Source: Candidatus Gerdarchaeota archaeon (GTDB lineage: Archaea; Asgardarchaeota; Heimdallarchaeia; JABLTI01). From it: DNA of 5,104 nt. Shown piece after piece: positions 1 to 5,104 of the stretch. The notes beneath the pieces were generated by a model. The model was not told where the DNA came from. It searched no databases and saw only the letters and a list, made by a program, of their open reading frames with translations. Both the position numbers and the translations under genes were made by a program. The stretch covers positions 1 through 5,104 of the forward strand of contig JAEOUJ010000174.1 of the NCBI GenBank assembly GCA_016839405.1, given 5' to 3'. Position 1 is the first letter of the stretch; each line of letters opens with the position of its first letter.

Positions 1-790
1 CACTTAAAATAAGTTCTTTATCTTCTTTTGTTATTTCTAATGATTTAATCTTCTGAATTATATTTTTCAAGTTGTCATAACCAAGTGGAGAATCAGAACC
101 CATTATTATTTTATCCGCACCAAAATTCCTTATTGCTTTTAAAATTCTTTTTTTGTTAATAATGTAATATGTTGATGTATCAAAATAAATATTATTTAAT
201 TTTGAACCATATCTTATAACTTGTTCTAAACCCATCATATGAGCTATAATAAAATTAGTATCAGGATTATCTTTGGCTAAAGAAACAAATCTTTTAACCT
301 CCTTTGCATTATATATATGTATAAAAATGGGCAATTTTTTTTCTGAAGCAATTTGACTTAATATTTGAATTTCTTGTCCATTATTTTTAAATGGGATAAC
401 ACATTGATGCAGCTTTAATCCTTGAAATTTCCATTTCTTGTAATAATTCAATAATTCATCTTCATAATTTTCATTTTTGAAATTAACCCAAAAAAATTGC
501 AGTATTCTATTAGGTTGAGCCTTTCTCATTGAATAAACATGCTGATTTCCAAATTCTCTATCAGTGAATTTTCTATGAAAGTAACGCAAGAATCTATTAG
601 AAAGAAATTGATTTGTTGGATTTGTTGTAATAAAAGATTCTCTTATCTTTGGTTTTCGGGGTTCAACAGAAGGATCACCACCACCAGGGCAAAGAATTAC
701 TTTTTCAACTCCTAATGAATCCAATAAAGGAATCAACCTCTCCAAATTACCAAATTCACCTATTGCATGAGCATGTCCATCAATAATCAT
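1..790 (-). CDS. Amidohydrolase family protein, metal-dependent TIM barrel (C-terminus cut by window edge)
   Basis: Reading the minus strand from the ATG at 790-788 gives 263 codons without a stop, running off the left edge. The metal-ligand pattern of the amidohydrolase-2 type is complete. There is an HxH on strand 1 (IIDGHAHA, H6 and H8), a GLKLH segment (K126, H128) for strand 4, IFIHIYN (H158) for strand 5, IIAHMMG (H184) for strand 6 and IMGSDSPLG (D233) for strand 8. This predicts a soluble cytosolic hydrolase or decarboxylase using a divalent metal. The substrate cannot be read from the sequence. The visible part is close to the usual 260-300 residues for the family, so probably only the last helix is missing. 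The ATG puts HxH right at the N-terminus, as is normal for the family, and a GTGA lies six bases upstream. The gene starts 30 bases after the sulfotransferase stop on the same strand, which suggests an operon. TatD-type nucleases are related, but the GSDSPLG motif and overall layout fit amidohydrolase-2 better. Confidence 0.88.
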   Translation of the reverse strand, partial: MIIDGHAHAIGEFGNLERLIPLLDSLGVEKVILCPGGGDPSVEPRKPKIRESFITTNPTNQFLSNRFLRYFHRKFTDREFGNQHVYSMRKAQPNRILQFFWVNFKNENYEDELLNYYKKWKFQGLKLHQCVIPFKNNGQEIQILSQIASEKKLPIFIHIYNAKEVKRFVSLAKDNPDTNFIIAHMMGLEQVIRYGSKLNNIYFDTSTYYIINKKRILKAIRNFGADKIIMGSDSPLGYDNLKNIIQKIKSLEITKEDKELILS

Positions 791-796
791 ATAAAT

Positions 797-800
797 TCAC
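797..800 (-). promoter_or_regulatory. Weak ribosome binding site for the amidohydrolase
   Basis: On the minus strand GTGA lies six bases before the ATG at 790. It matches the GGTGA part of the archaeal anti-Shine-Dalgarno complement. It supports that start codon and translation from a shared message with the upstream sulfotransferase. The match is only four bases, so it could be chance in this AT-rich sequence. Confidence 0.4.
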
Positions 801-820
801 TGTTATTATTTCTTGTCAGA

Positions 821-1618
821 TTATGATTTATTATTTGAATTATCTTTACTAATTTCAGAAGTAATTAGTTCTGGATGAACAAAAGCAAGCGCATCTTTTA
901 TTTGTTCCTTTGAAGGATTGATATCTAAAAATGCAATTATTTTTTCAATAGAATTCTCAGAATCCTCTATTAAATCAATTAAATTAATTCTTATATGCCG
1001 TTTATCCTTAACGAAATTATCAATTCGATCATGACCATTTTTCGTTAATTTTACTAAGAAATCAAATTTCTTATAAAGAAAACCTTTTGTTATTGTTGTC
1101 CAGATAGTTCTGAAAAACAAAACTAACCATTGATGTGGTTTAAAATAAGAAAATTCGGTTTTTATTTCAGGCCACCAATTATCTAATTTTCCCGCTCGAA
1201 TTTGAGAATTAGCAATGCTTTCAGGATCACGATAGAGAATAATATAATAAGGATTGTTAAAATGGTGATGAAAGAAGGGTAGTGTATAAATTAAAACGGC
1301 TTCTTTGAAACCCCATAATTCTCTTTCTGATTCACGAATAAGTTTAACTAATTTATTTTCAAACTTTTTAACAGCCTTTTCAACTCTTCGATCTTCATCA
1401 CTAAATCTATTAGAATAGTACATTAAACGTTTAGATTTGAATAAAATGTTATGAAGAATTTTCAGAAAAGCTTGATTTTCATATGAGCCAAATTTATTTT
1501 TATGTTTACTCATAGTAAGATCTGATTCAGGTCCCATCCAAACTCCTAAGCGATGTAAAATACCTGCTAGTAATGACGAACCACTTCTAGGTTGTGTTAA
1601 AATCAAAACTGTTTTCAT
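821..1618 (-). CDS. PAPS-dependent sulfotransferase family protein
   Basis: This 265-residue protein probably transfers a sulfuryl group from PAPS to an unidentified acceptor such as a glycan, lipid or small metabolite. The N-terminus is a P-loop-like 5'-phosphosulfate-binding strand-loop-helix, LILTQPRSGSSLLAGIL (about residues 5-21), with R11, S12, G13, S14 and S15. The 3'-phosphate-binding region is YIILYRDPESIANS (125-138), where R130 and S138 keep the eight-residue Arg-Ser spacing of the family. A GFKEAVLIYTLPFF segment (103-116) precedes it. No signal peptide or membrane span is visible, so it is likely cytosolic. The start is set at ATG 1618-1616 because the P-loop then begins a few residues in. 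An upstream in-frame TTG at 1672 would add 18 residues with no family match and would run through a palindrome. No good Shine-Dalgarno sequence precedes the ATG, so leader-dependent initiation is uncertain. It is followed 30 bases later by the amidohydrolase, probably co-transcribed. Confidence 0.85.
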   Translation of the reverse strand: MKTVLILTQPRSGSSLLAGILHRLGVWMGPESDLTMSKHKNKFGSYENQAFLKILHNILFKSKRLMYYSNRFSDEDRRVEKAVKKFENKLVKLIRESERELWGFKEAVLIYTLPFFHHHFNNPYYIILYRDPESIANSQIRAGKLDNWWPEIKTEFSYFKPHQWLVLFFRTIWTTITKGFLYKKFDFLVKLTKNGHDRIDNFVKDKRHIRINLIDLIEDSENSIEKIIAFLDINPSKEQIKDALAFVHPELITSEISKDNSNNKS

Positions 1619-1649
1619 TAGGCATTCATCTATCTTAATTAATACAAGA

Positions 1650-1665
1650 CTTACTTCAAAGTAAG
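1650..1665. promoter_or_regulatory. Perfect 16-base palindrome, candidate operator of the sulfotransferase gene
   Basis: CTTACTT and AAGTAAG are exact inverted 7-base arms around a 2-base centre (CA). The site lies 31 bases upstream of the sulfotransferase ATG. It sits about where transcription would start if the minus-strand TATA candidate at 1688-1696 is used. The 2-base centre is too short for an RNA hairpin loop, so binding by a dimeric protein is the likelier role. The regulator is unknown. Confidence 0.4.
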
Positions 1666-1687
1666 ATGTCAAACTTTTAAGCTTTCA

Positions 1688-1696
1688 TTATATTTT
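1688..1696 (-). promoter_or_regulatory. Candidate archaeal TATA box for the sulfotransferase-amidohydrolase unit
   Basis: The minus strand reads AAAATATAA here. A start site 25-30 bases downstream would fall near 1665, leaving a leader of about 45-50 bases before the ATG at 1618. The region is very AT-rich, so the box is plausible but not distinctive. Confidence 0.4.
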
Positions 1697-1715
1697 AACT
1701 TAATGTTTACTAATC

Positions 1716-1739
1716 TGTTAATATCTTGTGTCATTAACA
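1716..1739. promoter_or_regulatory. Inverted repeat between divergent promoters, candidate regulator site
   Basis: TGTTAAT at 1716-1722 and ATTAACA at 1733-1739 are exact inverted 7-base arms separated by 10 bases. The site lies between the two divergent TATA candidates, about 14 bases upstream of the plus-strand TATA and 20 bases upstream of the minus-strand one. That position suits an activator or a shared regulator of both directions. The arms are AT-rich, so chance cannot be excluded. Confidence 0.35.
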
Positions 1740-1747
1740 AAGTTTCA

Positions 1748-1761
1748 AGCGGATATAAAAA
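1748..1761 (+). promoter_or_regulatory. BRE/TATA promoter of the large surface-protein gene
   Basis: A TATA element, TATAAAAA (1754-1761), is preceded by a purine/GC-containing AGCGGA that resembles a B recognition element. It is the best archaeal promoter match in the intergenic region. Transcription would start near 1780-1788, giving a leader of about 40-48 bases that is almost all A and G before the ATG at 1828. Confidence 0.6.
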
Positions 1762-1812
1762 TTCAAATATGCTAATAGTTTTTTTAAGTAACATAAGAAT
1801 AAAAAAAGAAAA

Positions 1813-1817
1813 AAGGA
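1813..1817 (+). promoter_or_regulatory. Weak ribosome binding site for the surface-protein gene
   Basis: AAGGA lies ten bases before ATG 1828 within a purine-rich leader. It is a minimal match to a Shine-Dalgarno sequence. The following residues form a typical signal segment, which independently supports this start. Confidence 0.35.
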
Positions 1818-1827
1818 AAAATCAACA

Positions 1828-4809
1828 ATGACATGGAAAACTACGAAGAAAATTATACTTTATTCGGTAATTACTGTTGTAGTTTTTTCTGTAATGTTTC
1901 AATCAGATATGATAGATAGTAATAATTTACAGGAAAAAGAATTCCAAGATTACGACACTATATTAAATGAATTAGGATTAAATCCAGTTCAAGATGTCGG
2001 ATTGTTTACTACACAGAGTAGTATTCATAATTACTCCAAAATAGGAACATTTGATGATACTGGAGTAGCATATAATGTTGTTGTTGATGGTAACTATGCT
2101 TTTCTAGCTGATGGCAATAATGGATTGAGAGTACTAAATATAACTGATAAAACTAATCCTAATGAATATGGATATTACAAAAATGGTACAGCTATTTGCT
2201 ATGATGTAGCAAAAGTGGATGATTACTTATATTTAGCATATGGTTTGAATGGATTAGTGATACTAGATACTAGTATAAGTCTAATTGCACCACCTGTTGT
2301 TGCAAATATTCATAGCAATAAATTCGGTGGTTATGCTTGTAATAGTATAGAAATTGATGACGATAGAAATTTCACATATGTAACATGTGGTTCTTATGGT
2401 TTAGTATCTATTGATATTAAAGATCCATCCAATCCCAAAATACAATCAGTTTTCTCAATAGGAGGAGCTAATTTTGTTGATTCGGATGCATATACTTCTC
2501 TTGATAGACCTTATGTATACATTGCTGATAAAAACTATGGAATGCAAAAAATAACTTTCTCAGATATTGATAATAGGCAAGGACCATATTTATATGGTAA
2601 TGGTTATGCATCTGGTTCATCATTGTCAATATATGTTTATAACGATTTCAATGGATTCTTAGCTGATTATGGAGGATTTGTTATACTATCATTACAAAGT
2701 TATCCAAACATTAACGCCCTTGATACCTATAGTGATGGAAATCATGCCAATGGAATTTGTATGACGAAAGACACTGCATTTGTTTCATATGATTTTGATA
2801 AAGGCGTGAAAATATTTAATGTAACAGATAGAAGCAATATCATCTATGTTGGACGATATGATGATCCTGGAGATGCTTATAGCATAGAAGTTGTAGATGA
2901 ATATGCTTATTTATGTGATGGAACAAGTGGTTTGGAAATTATTTTATTAGATTCAGATAGCGATGGACTTTATGATGGCTATGAAATATATGAAACATTT
3001 ACAGACAAAGACGATCCTGACACAGATGATGATAATATTTCAGATGGAGATGAATTCTATGGTTTTTATGCTCCAGATAATCCTTATGCTGATGATACTA
3101 ATGATTACTTCAAAAATTTAGATCCATTAAATAATGATACAGATTCAGATTTAATTGATGATTATGAAGAAGCTGTTTTGGGCGTAGATTCATATTATAC
3201 CGATCCTGAAAATAATGACACAGATTATGATATGCTTGATGATTATGAAGAGATACATAATTATCTCACAGATCCAACAGATTCAGATACAGATGATGAT
3301 AATGTTTCAGATGGTGAAGAGATTCTTGATCATGGAACTAATCCTTTTTTAGTTGATACAGATTTTGATGGTATGGATGATTATTTTGAGATATTTTATG
3401 ATTTAGATCCATTGGTAGATGATGCTGATTTAGATAAGGACTCTGATCTACTTTCCAATATTTATGAATACAATGTTTCTTTTACTAATCCGAGTGATAG
3501 TGATTCAGATAATGATTTACTAACTGATGGTGAAGAAATTCTTGGTTATTACATACCTACTCATACACATGCAAATAGTACAGGTTATATTGTAACTAAT
3601 GCTCCTTTAATTGCTGATGCAGATTCAGACGGTTTGAAAGATGGTGAAGAAGTATTAACATATGATACTAATCCCCTTGATGCTGATTCTGATGATGATA
3701 ATGTCAATGATTTTGCTGAATGTGTTACTTATTTAACAGATCCAAATGATGAAGATACAGATGATGATACACTTGATGATTGGTGGGAAACTCACTATGG
3801 CACCAATCCATTACTTGATGATAGAGACAGTGATCCAGACAACGATCAACTAACCAATCTTGAGGAATATGGTTATGGCACAAATCCAACTAAAAAAGAC
3901 ACTGACGGAGATGGTATAGATGATAAATGGGAACTTGATAACTCTCTAAATCCTTTATCATCCTCTGATGGTTCTTTAGATAATGATGAAGATGGATTAT
4001 CTAACTACGAAGAATATCTAATTAATACCAATCCTCATGATGAAGACACAGATCAAGATGGTATGGATGATCTCTGGGAATCTGAGAATGGCACTAATCC
4101 TCTTATTGATGATGCTGATGAGGATCCAGACGAAGATGGGTTGACTAATATTAATGAAATGATCTATAATTTAGATCCTTATGATGAAGATTATGACAAT
4201 GATGGTTTACTTGATGGACTTGAAATTGAAATTGGCACAAATCCAAGAATTCGTGACACAGATGGCGATGGTTATTCTGACTATGAAGAATATATGAAGG
4301 GCACAGATCCACTTGACAAAAATAGCAATCCATTCCAAAAGAACAGAATGATTTACATTTCTATAGGCTCTTCTATTGCTGCTGGTATTGTTATTCTTCT
4401 AATTGTGTTTTTCATTTTCTATTGGTCGTCACGTCCAGAGCAAAAATTGTTCCGCTTTTTGGCTAAGCAAAAATTACAAGGGATAGAAAGTATTACACTA
4501 AAGGAATTAACTGAACACCTCGACAAACGCTTGAATAAAGGTGATATTAAACAACTTGTCAATGAATTCTCTGATGTTAAGAAGATTACTCTTAGTGGCA
4601 ATCGAGTATTTCTAACAAATAAAGAAGAAATTGCCAAAAATATTAGGAGTTATAAGAGCTGGATTGCCCAAAGTAAATCTCGTGTTATAACTGCTAAGGA
4701 AAGAAAAGAAATCATTGATAAAATGAACTTTGATTTATCTTTAAGTGATAAATTAAGTTTTGTAGATGAAGCTAATGAAATAGTTAAACTACTCGAAGAA
4801 ATCAAATAA
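1828..4809 (+). CDS. Surface protein: signal segment, LVIVD propeller, TSP3-like calcium repeats, membrane anchor, cytosolic winged helix
   Basis: I recognise the domains of this 993-residue protein but no named gene. Residues 1-26 form a signal peptide or anchor: basic KTTKK, then hydrophobic IILYSVITVVVFSVMF. Residues 70-374 contain seven repeats of the LVIVD beta-propeller type, with motifs such as YAFLADGNNGLRVLNITD. Residues 375-830 hold about 18 DxDxDGxxDxxE calcium-binding repeats ending in TNP or DP, as in thrombospondin type 3. Residues 841-866 are one hydrophobic membrane span followed by positive charges, giving an outside N-terminus and an inside C-terminus. Residues 871-931 resemble a winged helix, followed by a lysine/glutamate-rich helical tail. 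Many N-x-S/T sequons (for example N104, N119, N331, N403, N492, N549, N583 and N754) would permit N-glycosylation of the outer part. A likely role is a calcium-rigidified adhesin or receptor on the cell surface. The intracellular winged helix suggests signalling or an interaction inside the cell. The gene has its own promoter and terminator and appears monocistronic. Confidence 0.85.
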   Translation: MTWKTTKKIILYSVITVVVFSVMFQSDMIDSNNLQEKEFQDYDTILNELGLNPVQDVGLFTTQSSIHNYSKIGTFDDTGVAYNVVVDGNYAFLADGNNGLRVLNITDKTNPNEYGYYKNGTAICYDVAKVDDYLYLAYGLNGLVILDTSISLIAPPVVANIHSNKFGGYACNSIEIDDDRNFTYVTCGSYGLVSIDIKDPSNPKIQSVFSIGGANFVDSDAYTSLDRPYVYIADKNYGMQKITFSDIDNRQGPYLYGNGYASGSSLSIYVYNDFNGFLADYGGFVILSLQSYPNINALDTYSDGNHANGICMTKDTAFVSYDFDKGVKIFNVTDRSNIIYVGRYDDPGDAYSIEVVDEYAYLCDGTSGLEIILLDSDSDGLYDGYEIYETFTDKDDPDTDDDNISDGDEFYGFYAPDNPYADDTNDYFKNLDPLNNDTDSDLIDDYEEAVLGVDSYYTDPENNDTDYDMLDDYEEIHNYLTDPTDSDTDDDNVSDGEEILDHGTNPFLVDTDFDGMDDYFEIFYDLDPLVDDADLDKDSDLLSNIYEYNVSFTNPSDSDSDNDLLTDGEEILGYYIPTHTHANSTGYIVTNAPLIADADSDGLKDGEEVLTYDTNPLDADSDDDNVNDFAECVTYLTDPNDEDTDDDTLDDWWETHYGTNPLLDDRDSDPDNDQLTNLEEYGYGTNPTKKDTDGDGIDDKWELDNSLNPLSSSDGSLDNDEDGLSNYEEYLINTNPHDEDTDQDGMDDLWESENGTNPLIDDADEDPDEDGLTNINEMIYNLDPYDEDYDNDGLLDGLEIEIGTNPRIRDTDGDGYSDYEEYMKGTDPLDKNSNPFQKNRMIYISIGSSIAAGIVILLIVFFIFYWSSRPEQKLFRFLAKQKLQGIESITLKELTEHLDKRLNKGDIKQLVNEFSDVKKITLSGNRVFLTNKEEIAKNIRSYKSWIAQSKSRVITAKERKEIIDKMNFDLSLSDKLSFVDEANEIVKLLEEIK
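2035..2949 (+). repeat. Seven LVIVD-type propeller blades (residues 70-374)
   Basis: Seven units of about 38-50 residues begin near residues 70, 108, 150, 200, 247, 290 and 335. Each contains a strand pair in the order V/I-x-Y-A/V-Y/F-L/V-A/C, a turn with D/G-N/Y-G, then G-L-x-I/V-x-x-I/L-D. Examples are LADGNNGLRVLNITD in blade 1, VTCGSYGLVSIDIKD in blade 3 and LCDGTSGLEIILLD in blade 7. Blades 4 and 5 are the most diverged. Seven blades would close one propeller, a fold usually used for binding a partner. Five cysteines lie here (C124, C171, C187, C311 and C363). C171 and C187 fall in the same blade and might pair outside the cell. Confidence 0.75.
2950..4317 (+). repeat. About 18 Asp-rich calcium-binding (TSP3-like) repeats (residues 375-830)
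   Basis: Units of about 22-27 residues follow D-x-D-x-D-x-x-x-D-x-x-E, usually ending in T-N-P or T/L-D-P. Starts include residues 375, 398, 437, 487, 510, 536, 559, 643, 669, 691, 718, 740, 766, 788 and 810. The Asp side chains would bind calcium and stiffen the stalk between the propeller and the membrane. Near the C-terminus the repeats alternate in type, forming 48-49-residue pairs. The units near 398 and 559 carry longer inserted loops. Both the coding frame and the divergence between units show a protein repeat, not a CRISPR or DNA satellite array. Confidence 0.85.
4348..4425 (+). other. Single transmembrane segment (residues 841-866)
   Basis: An uninterrupted hydrophobic stretch (IAAGIVILLIVFFIFYW within it) follows the last calcium repeat and a short basic NPFQKNR. 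It is followed by SSRPEQK. With the N-terminal signal segment this gives a type I-like topology: repeats outside, last 127 residues inside. No PGF-type or LPxTG-type sorting motif is seen. Confidence 0.85.
4438..4620 (+). other. Cytosolic winged-helix-like domain of the surface protein (residues 871-931)
   Basis: The visible pattern is a helix (EQKLFRFLAKQ), a short strand and helix (ITLKELTEHLDKR), a second helix (KGDIKQLVNEFS) and a hairpin (VKKITLSGNRVFLTN). That is the order of a small winged-helix fold. Lysines and arginines are frequent in it and in the roughly 60-residue tail that follows. It could bind DNA at the membrane or, as some winged helices do, bind protein. The call rests on secondary-structure reading only. 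Confidence 0.5.
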
Positions 4810-4834
4810 TTTCGAGTAGAATATTCTTTTTTTT
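4789..4834 (+). terminator. Hairpin plus T-tract terminator overlapping the stop codon
   Basis: CTACTCGAA (4789-4797) and TTCGAGTAG (4811-4819) are exact 9-base inverted arms with a 13-base loop that contains the TAA stop (4807-4809). Eight consecutive T (4827-4834) follow, then T5 at 4837-4841. In archaea the T-tract alone can end transcription, and the hairpin may add efficiency or protect the 3' end. The T8 tract reaches the last base of the convergent gene's stop codon. On the minus strand no strong T-tract follows the hairpin, so the signal mainly serves the plus-strand gene. Confidence 0.65.
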
Positions 4835-5104
4835 CATTTTTCTGGTAATTTATAATAATCTTTTATTTTTTCAATTAATCCATCCTTAACTAATGATTTT
4901 AAAATTTCATCTATATCCTTTTCATTAATTTTGCAATTAAGTATTAATTGTTCTTTTGTTTGCTTTTTATGTTTTACTAATATCTTTACGATTTTTCCAC
5001 GATAAAACCTATTAGATTTTAAGAACATTTTTTGTGTTGTTACTGGTTTTATGCCTGTTTTTGATGCTGTTAAAACTTGTGAACCGTAATCCATTAAAGC
5101 ATTA
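4834..5104 (-). CDS. C-terminal part of a MutY-like HhH-GPD DNA glycosylase ending in a winged helix (5' part beyond the window)
   Basis: The frame is open to the right edge and ends at TGA 4836-4834. The visible end reads NALMDYGSQVL, the hallmark 'N-x-A-LMD-x-G' segment that closes the HhH-GPD glycosylase domain of the MutY/endonuclease III family. So the ATG at 5094-5092 is an internal methionine, and the catalytic HhH motif and aspartate lie outside the window. In most members a cysteine follows LMDxGxxV and begins a four-cysteine iron-sulfur motif. Here that position is leucine and no cysteine cluster follows. After a short linker come FLKSNRFYRGKIVKILV and a winged helix (KEQLILNC, DIDEILKSLVKDGLIEKI, DYYKLP). 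This resembles the C-terminal end I recall from short MutY-type proteins, such as actinobacterial ones. The expected role is removal of mispaired or damaged bases in the cytosol; substrate specificity cannot be told. It converges on the surface-protein gene with a 24-base gap. Confidence 0.75.
   Translation of the reverse strand, partial: NALMDYGSQVLTASKTGIKPVTTQKMFLKSNRFYRGKIVKILVKHKKQTKEQLILNCKINEKDIDEILKSLVKDGLIEKIKDYYKLPEK

Noticed and set aside
1619..1672. TTG start adding 18 residues to the sulfotransferase
   Set aside because: The PAPS-binding loop normally begins within a few residues of the start, the added residues resemble nothing, and the stretch contains a palindrome that looks regulatory. 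The ATG at 1618 is preferred.
2035..2949. WD40 or PQQ-type propeller for the N-terminal repeats
   Set aside because: There is no W-D ending and no A-x-D-x-x-T-G-x-x-x-W motif. The repeated G-L-x-(I/V)-x-(D/N)-(I/L)-(T/D)-D ending fits the LVIVD type better.
2950..4317. Regular repeats considered as a CRISPR or satellite array
   Set aside because: Units differ in length and sequence, stay in frame, and conserve Asp positions at the protein level. They encode calcium-binding repeats.
4151..4333. Open frame of 60 codons on the minus strand, rich in His and Cys
   Set aside because: It lies inside the Asp-rich repeats of the plus-strand gene. Reverse-reading GAT-rich codons produces His, Leu and Cys, so it is a shadow and matches no family.
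4419..4637. Open frame of 72 codons on the minus strand
   Set aside because: It is antisense to the membrane span and winged-helix part of the surface protein, with no recognisable domain or ribosome binding site.
5092..5094. ATG as the start of a small 86-residue winged-helix protein
   Set aside because: The frame stays open upstream to the window edge and reads N-A-L before this methionine, completing a conserved glycosylase segment. It is therefore the interior of a longer gene.

Overview
The window is AT-rich (A/T dominates both the coding and the intergenic parts) and looks archaeal. Both promoter candidates are BRE/TATA boxes, Shine-Dalgarno signals are weak, and the largest gene joins LVIVD propeller repeats, thrombospondin-type-3-like calcium repeats, one C-terminal membrane segment and a cytosolic winged helix. 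I associate this style of surface protein with archaea, including Asgard lineages. The lineage is inferred from style only, because no marker gene is present.

Layout from left to right: (1) On the minus strand, running off the left edge, is an amidohydrolase of the metal-dependent TIM-barrel type, nearly complete and lacking only its last residues. (2) Thirty bases upstream of it on the same strand is a PAPS-type sulfotransferase. The two probably form one transcription unit. (3) A 209-base divergent intergenic region (1619-1827) carries a TATA box for each direction and two inverted repeats that could be operators. (4) On the plus strand is a 993-residue surface protein: N-terminal signal, seven-bladed LVIVD-type propeller, about 18 Asp-rich calcium repeats, membrane segment, then an intracellular winged-helix-like domain. 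(5) A hairpin plus T8 tract overlaps that gene's stop codon. (6) Converging from the right edge on the minus strand is the C-terminal end of a MutY-like HhH-GPD DNA glycosylase. It lacks the usual iron-sulfur cysteines and ends in a winged helix.

No single pathway links these genes. The sulfotransferase/amidohydrolase pair may act together on an unknown substrate. The large protein may be a calcium-stabilised adhesin or receptor that reports to the cytosol. The glycosylase is a DNA-repair gene that simply converges on it. I see no mobile elements, CRISPR arrays, tRNA or rRNA genes.
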